Assembly (NCBI GenBank): GCA_034927505.1 | Contig: JAYFPY010000030.1 | Location: forward strand, 5,488 to 69,487 | Origin: RUG100 sp034927505 | Lineage (GTDB): Bacteria > Bacillota > Clostridia > Peptostreptococcales > Anaerovoracaceae | Direction: 5' to 3' | Length of the DNA: 64,000 nucleotides | Shown: one piece after another, positions 59,378 through 64,000 of the stretch | Layout of the letters: the number at the start of each line of letters is the position of its first letter | Numbering within the stretch: the stretch's first letter is position 1 | The notes under the pieces: model-generated | The model's database searches: none | The model's input: the letters and a program-made list of their open reading frames with translations, nothing else | Told to the model about the DNA's origin: nothing | Position numbers and translations under genes: made by a program

Positions 59378-60247
59378 ATGAAAAAACTATTTGTATTATC
59401 GCTGGCGGTTATTGTGTGCGTTTCTATCACCGCCACGGCTTTTGCCAACGATACATCAAAATAAAGAGATAATAAAGACTATTCTTTAAAGAATGTACAG
59501 ACTGTAGGCAGTGTAAATGAAAAAGAGTTGGCCAAAGAATCGATTGCACTTTATGAGGGTGGTATTACAGAGGATACGGTTGAATATGTATCAACGTATG
59601 GTGATGAAAACGTCTATCATCTCAATGTTGACGGTGTAAAATCCGAAGTGACCGTTGATGAGAACTCCAATGGTGGATTGGTTTATAATTTCAATGAAAA
59701 TGGATTGAAAAACGAAGTTATACTTAAAGAGGGAAAAGTATATCTTGATGGAAAAGAAGTGACTGCTGTTAACGAAGATGGCATGGAAATGAATGCGGAC
59801 ATGTCAACTAAATCAATGGAAAATCTTAACACAAGCGGTGTTGCGGTACCGATGGCGACAGGATCCACTTCGTGGAATACCAGTAAATGTCCCTATGGAA
59901 AGAAAAGCCAATATACAAAATATGTGAAGTCAAGTAATTGCGCAGACCTTAAGCTACGGACAATGTTACAGGATATTGGTGTAGGTGCTCTTGCAACGAT
60001 TTTAGGTATTATTACAGGTTTTCATGGTCTTGAGGGATTTATATATGGCGCTGCGATAGAATATCTAAAATATGCTTATCCAACATCTACGCATGCTTCA
60101 TATAAAGCAAAGCTTTATTATCATAAAAATGGCAGTTGGGTAGGAGGAATGAAAGTGGTTCAATACAGAACAACTTGGTATGGTAAAGCGAAATATACAG
60201 GGAAGAGTAAATCAACAACTACGTACAGATGTACAGTCGTAAATTAA
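59378..60247 (+). pseudogene. Secreted bacteriocin-like protein gene interrupted by one in-frame stop
   Basis: ATG 59378 (SD AGGAG) begins a good signal peptide (MKKLFVLSLAVIVCVSITATAFA). After NDTSK an in-frame TAA (59462-59464) occurs; the same frame then stays open to 60247, giving 289 codons in all. The C-terminal part has KCPYGKKSQYTKYVKSSNC (two Cys), then a Gly-rich hydrophobic hairpin DIGVGALATILGIITGFHG and LEGFIYGAAIEYL, then a Tyr/Lys-rich beta-like end. This layout, followed by a two-helix small protein, recalls large secreted bacteriocins, but no family is certain. A restart at TTG 59528 would lack the signal peptide. Confidence 0.7.
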
Positions 60248-60262
60248 AAGAGGGCATAACAA

Positions 60263-60433
60263 ATGAAAAAAGAAATGAAATCATATGCTATTACAAACAT
60301 CATAATAGCAATTGCTTTGTTCGTTTACTGCATAATAAAATTATACAGCGATACTATTGTGTTATATGGTGGCACATTAATAATTGCAATGATATCAATC
60401 AGACAATTATATTTGTTAATGAAAACGAAGTAA
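60263..60433 (+). CDS. Two-helix membrane protein of 56 residues, possible immunity protein
   Basis: ATG 60263 with AGAGGG eight bases upstream; stop TAA 60431-60433. The protein is MKKEMKSYAITN, then a helix IIIAIALFVYCIIKLY, a short loop with SDT, a second helix VLYGGTLIIAMISI and a basic end (LLMKTK). It follows the interrupted secreted protein by 15 bases. Small two-helix proteins directly after a secreted peptide gene are a common bacteriocin-immunity arrangement, so this is a reasoned guess. Confidence 0.65.
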   Translation: MKKEMKSYAITNIIIAIALFVYCIIKLYSDTIVLYGGTLIIAMISIRQLYLLMKTK

Positions 60434-60545
60434 TAAATTTGTATTGTGAAAAAGATCGCTTTACTGCGGGCTTTTTCTTTTTACAGGAGAGACAAAAGTA
60501 GATTATGCTAGCCGGCATATATTGCTCATTAAAAATACACATAGT

Positions 60546-60573
60546 CACGGCCGGGAATCCGGCCGTGGTTTTT
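60546..60573 (+). terminator. Terminator after the two-helix gene (copy B of the duplicated hairpin)
   Basis: CACGGCCGG, 4-base loop, CCGGCCGTG, then GTTTTT. It stops the + strand units before the opposite-strand operon. Confidence 0.85.
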
Positions 60574-60581
60574 AAATTTTA

Positions 60582-60878
60582 TTATACTTCAAATCCTTTG
60601 TGCCAGCGTATGTTGTCGATAATGGCGGTCACCATAGACATCCTTGTCATATTGTCGTTAGGAATCCTTTCGTCGTCGGAGTAGAGCCTTACGATCCCAT
60701 TTCTGGTCGCCTGCAATTCTTCATCTGATAAGTTCTTCAGGTCGAGCAAGGCGGTGACTTCATTCGTGGTTTCTTCACTTACAAACATTTCCTGTGGTTG
60801 TATCGCGAAGAGACTCTCTATTTCGTTTTGGTCAAATTCTCTAAATGTGAAGTTGCCTTTTGTGTAAGTTTTCATCAT
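60582..60878 (-). CDS. Hypothetical 98-residue protein, copy B
   Basis: Near-identical to the copy at 58426. Its ATG overlaps the stop of the PC4-type gene (ATGA), so the two are translated together. It is a soluble acidic protein with an N-terminal strand pair (TYTKGNFTFREF) and several helices. No family recognised. The SD AGGAGA lies in the end of the upstream gene. Conservation of the frame in both copies suggests it is a real protein. Confidence 0.78.
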   Translation of the reverse strand: MMKTYTKGNFTFREFDQNEIESLFAIQPQEMFVSEETTNEVTALLDLKNLSDEELQATRNGIVRLYSDDERIPNDNMTRMSMVTAIIDNIRWHKGFEV

Positions 60879-61120
60879 TGTTCTCCTTCCGCGTTTCCGT
60901 ATTTTTCTTTCAATATCTTATACAAGGTTTTAGCTTCATCTTCATAAAGCGTGAGACCGCGTGTCATGTGATTATGTGAAGAATCCCATTCGCGGATATC
61001 GAGTTGGGCTTCTCCCTTGGTCCACGAAACGATATTAACTTCTTTGTTCCATCCGGATTCATACTTATTGATAGTTCCTAACTGTTCTTTGATTTCAAAT
61101 GTGATTTCGTTCATTTCCAT
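60875..61120 (-). CDS. PC4/YdbC-family single-stranded-DNA-binding protein
   Basis: An 81-residue protein with the bacterial PC4 (YdbC) pattern: ITFEIKEQLGTI, then GWNKEVNIVSWTKGEAQLDIREW (in parts), then MTRGLTLYEDEAKTLYKIL. PC4-fold dimers bind single-stranded DNA; YdbC members are common on conjugative and phage-like elements of Clostridia and also occur in chromosomes. AAAGGAT is the SD. It lies between the small membrane protein gene and the 98-residue gene, probably one operon. The second copy at 58719 is a pseudogene. Confidence 0.85.
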   Translation of the reverse strand: MEMNEITFEIKEQLGTINKYESGWNKEVNIVSWTKGEAQLDIREWDSSHNHMTRGLTLYEDEAKTLYKILKEKYGNAEGEQ

Positions 61121-61159
61121 ATCCTTTCTGTTTGATAGTTGTAATTGCTTTCCTGATTA

Positions 61160-61297
61160 TTACCTGTAAGCTCCGAGAAGGCCGCTCAAGATTCCCAGTA
61201 TCGTTATAACTGCAATTATTTCAGTTGCAAATATGATATCTGTGACAATGATGCTCCTCTTTTTACGTCGCCTGTACTCCATCCTGTCCATTTCCAT
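61160..61297 (-). CDS. Small membrane protein, 45 residues
   Basis: Reverse frame from ATG 61297 (or ATG 61291, which has better spacing from GAGG) to TAA 61160. It has a basic N terminus (DRMEYRRRKKRS) and one long hydrophobic helix (IIVTDIIFATEIIAVITILGILSG in parts), ending LLGAYR. It is the first gene of the operon with the PC4-type protein. A single-helix protein with positive N terminus would sit in the membrane with the N side inside. Function unknown. Its 3' end is duplicated at 59004. Confidence 0.6.
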   Translation of the reverse strand: MEMDRMEYRRRKKRSIIVTDIIFATEIIAVITILGILSGLLGAYR

Positions 61298-61945
61298 ACC
61301 TCACTTTCTCTGTTATTGCCTGATATAGCGAACACTTATTTTTCCGCCGCTCAGCTTATGCTTTTTTATTGGGGTCGCACGAACGCAGTGAGTATTGGGC
61401 TATCTTGACGGACACCACCACATGAAAAAGTCAAGGTGGAGACTGTGTACTACCTTGATTTTGGAATGGGGTGCCCTAAAATAAAAGCTATTGATCTGTG
61501 CTGTAAGCGCAGATTTCATCTGCACATCAATGAGACATGCTGGTTGTCGAAATTGATATTTGATAACGGTGACGTAGCCACCGGACCCGCTGTAATAATA
61601 AAATAAAGCGAAAAGAAATTGCTCTTTTCGCATCCAAATAATATAATTATCAACAATACTGCTTACGCAGCGCTTGAAGGAGCATTACCAGAGCTCATGA
61701 AAGCAATCAAGCAGCGTAAGTGGCTTGATGCAATTCGTTTTTATAAATAATATAATCTCTTTTATCACATTATTTGAGCGTGAGAAGCGAAGTGATTTTG
61801 GTGCATTTTTGGTGCATTTTTGGTGCCATACGGTCCGTAACGAACGCGAATCGTAAGGAATGAGCCGTAACGCTCCGTAACGCTCAGGAACGGGTTATTG
61901 TTGAAAAATCAACAATCGTTGGAATTTCAACCTGTGTATCGATTA
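61298..61945. other. Gene-poor junction between accessory region and core chromosome
   Basis: No complete gene seen. It holds two hairpins, TCAAGGT/ACCTTGA (61431-61458, then TTTT) and GCGAAAAG/CTTTTCGC (61608-61631). A + frame remnant ending ALEGALPELMKAIKQRKWLDAI...FYK stops at 61750. Then come 11-bp tandem repeats and a run of GTAACG-rich short repeats up to the ychF stop. It looks like decayed mobile DNA. Confidence 0.5.
61796..61826 (+). repeat. Three tandem copies of TTTTTGGTGCA
   Basis: Units at 61796-61805 (one T shorter), 61806-61816 and 61817-61826 (last base differs). Followed by CGTAACG-type repeats near 61835-61890. Confidence 0.85.
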
Positions 61946-63037
61946 CTACACATTGAATAGGAAGTGGCACACATCCCCATCTTTGACTACATAGTCTTTT
62001 CCTTCTGAACGGAGCAGGCCTTTGTCCTTTGCGGCAGAAAGTTTGCCGCCGCATTCCATCAGATGATCGTATGAAATGGTTTCGGAACGTATGAATCCTT
62101 TTTCGAAATCAGTGTGGATCTTTCCTGCAGCACCGGGAGCTTTGGTCCCTCTTTTGATGGTCCAGGCTCTTGTTTCATCTTCGCCGGTGGTGATGAATGA
62201 AATCAGATCAAGGAGATGGTAGCTGGCTTTGATCAGTTTGTCCAGACCTGATTCGCTGATGCCCATGTCTTCCAGGAAAATTTTCTTTTCGTCGTCTTCC
62301 AGTTCAGACAGTTCCGACTCGATCTTGGCGCAGACAACTACCACATCGGAGCCTTCCGTTGCGGCAAAGTCACGGACCTGTTTTACGAATTCGTTATCTT
62401 CTGCTGCAGCATCGTCTTCGGTGACATTGGCTGCATATATGACCGGCTTGTAGGAAAGAAGGTCCAGGCTTTTTACCAGCTCGGCTTCATCCTCGTCCAG
62501 ATCCAGGGCACGGGCCGATGTCCCTTCGCCCAGGCCGCTGCTTACTTTGCTGAGGACGTCCAGTTCTTTTTGGAGCCCTTTGTCGCCTTTGAGCATCTTT
62601 GTAGTCTTGGCGATGCGGCGGTCCAGTATCTCCATGTCGGAAAGGATCAGTTCGGTATTGATGGTTTCGATGTCTGACAGGGGGTCGATCTTTCCGTCTA
62701 CATGGACTACGTTTTCATCTTCAAAACATCTGACCACATGGACGATGGCTTCCACCTCGCGGATATGCCCGAGGAACTTGTTGCCCAGGCCTTCGCCTTT
62801 GCTGGCTCCTTTGACCAGACCTGCGATGTCGCAGAACTCAATGGTCGTATATATTGTTTTCTTTGAATTGTATATCCTGCTCAGTTCGGTGATGCGGTTA
62901 TCCGGCACGGTCACGACCCCTACATTGGGCTCGATGGTACAGAACGGATAGTTGGCCGCTTCTGCGCCGGCTTTCGTTATGGCATTGAAGAGTGTGCTTT
63001 TCCCTACATTGGGCAGGCCTACGATTCCTAATTTCAT
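61946..63037 (-). CDS. ychF: Ribosome-associated ATPase/GTPase YchF (OLA1 family)
   Basis: A 363-residue Obg-family P-loop protein that prefers ATP. G1 is GLPNVGKSTLFNAI (7-20), G2/G3 FCDIAGLVKGASKGEGLGNKFL (in parts), a coiled-coil arm at ~135-200, and a C-terminal TGS domain (~280-363) with TRAWTIKRGTKAPGAAGKIHTDFEKGF (in parts). It associates with ribosomes and is linked to stress responses in other bacteria. The start overlaps the lgt stop by four bases, so the two are an operon. Full length, standard composition: the core chromosome has resumed here. Confidence 0.96.
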   Translation of the reverse strand: MKLGIVGLPNVGKSTLFNAITKAGAEAANYPFCTIEPNVGVVTVPDNRITELSRIYNSKKTIYTTIEFCDIAGLVKGASKGEGLGNKFLGHIREVEAIVHVVRCFEDENVVHVDGKIDPLSDIETINTELILSDMEILDRRIAKTTKMLKGDKGLQKELDVLSKVSSGLGEGTSARALDLDEDEAELVKSLDLLSYKPVIYAANVTEDDAAAEDNEFVKQVRDFAATEGSDVVVVCAKIESELSELEDDEKKIFLEDMGISESGLDKLIKASYHLLDLISFITTGEDETRAWTIKRGTKAPGAAGKIHTDFEKGFIRSETISYDHLMECGGKLSAAKDKGLLRSEGKDYVVKDGDVCHFLFNV

Positions 63038-63783
63038 TTGAATTCTCCTTTATTTCTTTTCTGCAGCCATATATAGAAAATGACGCAGAGTATTATTATT
63101 GTTATGCTGATCACCTGAGCCTGTTTGAAAGGACCGATCATCAGGCTGTCTGTGCGAAGTGATTCCACAAGGAACCGTTCGACAGAGTAAAGTATACCAT
63201 AAAGACAGGCGACCTGTCCGACAAATTTTCTCCTGTTGTCCATCGCGATAAGAAGAAAGAAAAGAACCAGGCACCACAGAGATTCATATAAAAACGTAGG
63301 ATGGACTTTTTCTCCCATAACAGTAATGGCCCATGGAAGGTCTGTCGGACCGCCGTGGGCTTCTGAGTTGAAATAGTTGCCCCACCTGCCTATGGCCTGA
63401 GCTATGGCAATAGCAGGGACTGTCAGATCGAGGGCGTCGAGGAACCCGATCTTTCTGTAACGGCACATAAAATATCCGGCCAGTATCCCCAGGATCAGCC
63501 CGCCGTGTATGGCCAGCCCGCCTCCGCGGAAGTTGAATATCTGGATCGGATCCGAAGCATAATCGGCCCAGTTGAAAACTACATAATAGAGCCGGGCGCC
63601 TATGACTCCTGAGATGATGGATACGATCAGTACGTCCAGCATATTTTCAGGGTCGAGGCCGTGCTTCGGAGCGCGGCGCATGACGATCAGGACGGCAACG
63701 ATCATAGCTGCAGCTATGAGTATTCCGTACCATTTGATCTCGAAACCGAACAATGTAAATGCAATTGGATCCGGTGTAGGCAT
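63034..63783 (-). CDS. lgt: Prolipoprotein diacylglyceryl transferase
   Basis: A 249-residue integral membrane enzyme that moves diacylglycerol from phosphatidylglycerol to the lipobox Cys of prolipoproteins such as ModA and the 57.3-kb lipoprotein. The Lgt signature GRWGNYFNSEAHGGPTDLPW is complete, with the essential Arg and the N-E-H residues; the early GARLYYVVFNW and GGLAIHGGLI motifs are also present. Seven helices are likely. The length is normal for Firmicutes. The SD is AGGAG. Downstream it overlaps ychF. Confidence 0.96.
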   Translation of the reverse strand: MPTPDPIAFTLFGFEIKWYGILIAAAMIVAVLIVMRRAPKHGLDPENMLDVLIVSIISGVIGARLYYVVFNWADYASDPIQIFNFRGGGLAIHGGLILGILAGYFMCRYRKIGFLDALDLTVPAIAIAQAIGRWGNYFNSEAHGGPTDLPWAITVMGEKVHPTFLYESLWCLVLFFLLIAMDNRRKFVGQVACLYGILYSVERFLVESLRTDSLMIGPFKQAQVISITIIILCVIFYIWLQKRNKGEFK

Positions 63784-63873
63784 GATACTCCTTTCATCAA
63801 TAAAGCAACAGAGATATTATACTATCAGAAAAGGGTTTTAACAACAGCAGCAAAAGGGTAGGATTGTGTCAAG

Positions 63874-63999
63874 TTACAGTGGGAAAAGAGCAAACACCTT
63901 TTTTGATAAGTTTTCTTTGATCAGATACCCCTGAACGATTTTATCGTCTTCAACGAGCCGCACAGCTGTCCACGATTTATCCATGGAAGGTTGTGCTGC
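63874..63999 (-). CDS. C-terminal end of an unidentified protein, cut by the window edge
   Basis: The reverse strand is open for 41 codons to TAA (63876-63874) and reads DKSWTAVRLVEDDKIVQGYL, then IKENLSKKVFALFPL. The strand pattern VRLVEDDKIVQGYLIKENLS resembles the last strands of an SH3-like domain. It lies upstream of lgt on the same strand. Too little is visible for a function. Confidence 0.5.
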   Translation of the reverse strand, partial: AAQPSMDKSWTAVRLVEDDKIVQGYLIKENLSKKVFALFPL

Positions 64000-64000
64000 A

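Larger units (their letters stand above)
60546..61226. repeat. Duplicated 681-bp segment, copy B (probable original)
   Basis: Same length and gene order as 58390-59070. Here all three genes are intact, and the small membrane protein gene continues beyond the repeat boundary, which marks this copy as the source. Confidence 0.93.

Noticed and set aside
61400..61633. 77-codon open frame on the reverse strand
   Set aside because: It spans two hairpins, has no SD and an unusual composition, and overlaps a better protein-like remnant on the other strand. I treat it as chance.
1..64000. CRISPR arrays, rRNA genes, prophage structural genes
   Set aside because: No regularly spaced repeats, no rRNA sequence and no phage morphogenesis genes were seen. 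The only tandem repeats are the short ones near 61.8 kb.

Overview
The window reads as a chromosome segment of a low-to-mid GC Gram-positive anaerobe of the Clostridia (Bacillota). Supporting signs are strong Shine-Dalgarno (SD) sequences, frequent TTG starts, many TGn-TATAAT promoters, a CIRCE element, YacL, CarD, DUF1292 and RadA genes, single-membrane envelope proteins (DacF, GH25, 3D-domain, Lgt) and several Fe-S/flavin enzymes. The genus cannot be fixed from the sequence alone.

Region by region. 1-4.7 kb holds an AgrC/LytS-like kinase (cut by the window edge) with its LytTR regulator, a membrane-anchored 5'-nucleotidase homologue that has lost most metal ligands, and a 2-hydroxyacid dehydrogenase. 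4.7-14.2 kb is housekeeping: a duplicated DUF6506-like protein, RdgB, YihY, then serine synthesis (serA, serC) with serC-apgM-dacF-uvrC in one tightly packed operon. 14.2-22 kb carries two DUF1292 proteins, an FAD enzyme, tRNA-Leu(CAG), two secreted cell-wall enzymes, radA, and an OmpR-type two-component system. 22-28.6 kb is a long operon: carD, yacL, a fused ispDF, proS, a split chromate transporter, a Nudix hydrolase and a cyclophilin.

28.7-35 kb is a catabolic regulon: a LacI-type repressor, a flavin/Fe-S oxidoreductase, an M20 carbamoyl-amidase, and PreT-PreA (dihydropyrimidine dehydrogenase). A perfect 14-bp palindrome sits over the amidase promoter and a near-perfect copy lies upstream of the repressor gene, so one regulator probably controls both units. 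35-44 kb has an MFS exporter, a PHP protein, cardiolipin synthase, a membrane metalloprotease, a secreted amidase and CIRCE-controlled clpB. 44-48 kb is aconitase, isocitrate dehydrogenase and a GntR regulator. 48-55.4 kb has a DUF5685/DnaJ-like/membrane-protein cluster, a probable structured small RNA, deoC, an XRE-LytTR regulator pair and the molybdate transporter modABC.

55.4-61.9 kb is an AT-rich accessory region that begins with an IS256-type remnant. It contains a VanZ-like protein, a frameshifted YiiX-type hydrolase, a lipoprotein, a secreted protein broken by one stop codon followed by a 56-residue two-helix protein (a layout like bacteriocin and immunity), and a 681-bp duplication carrying a PC4/YdbC-type DNA-binding gene; one copy is decayed. 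The core chromosome resumes with ychF and lgt.
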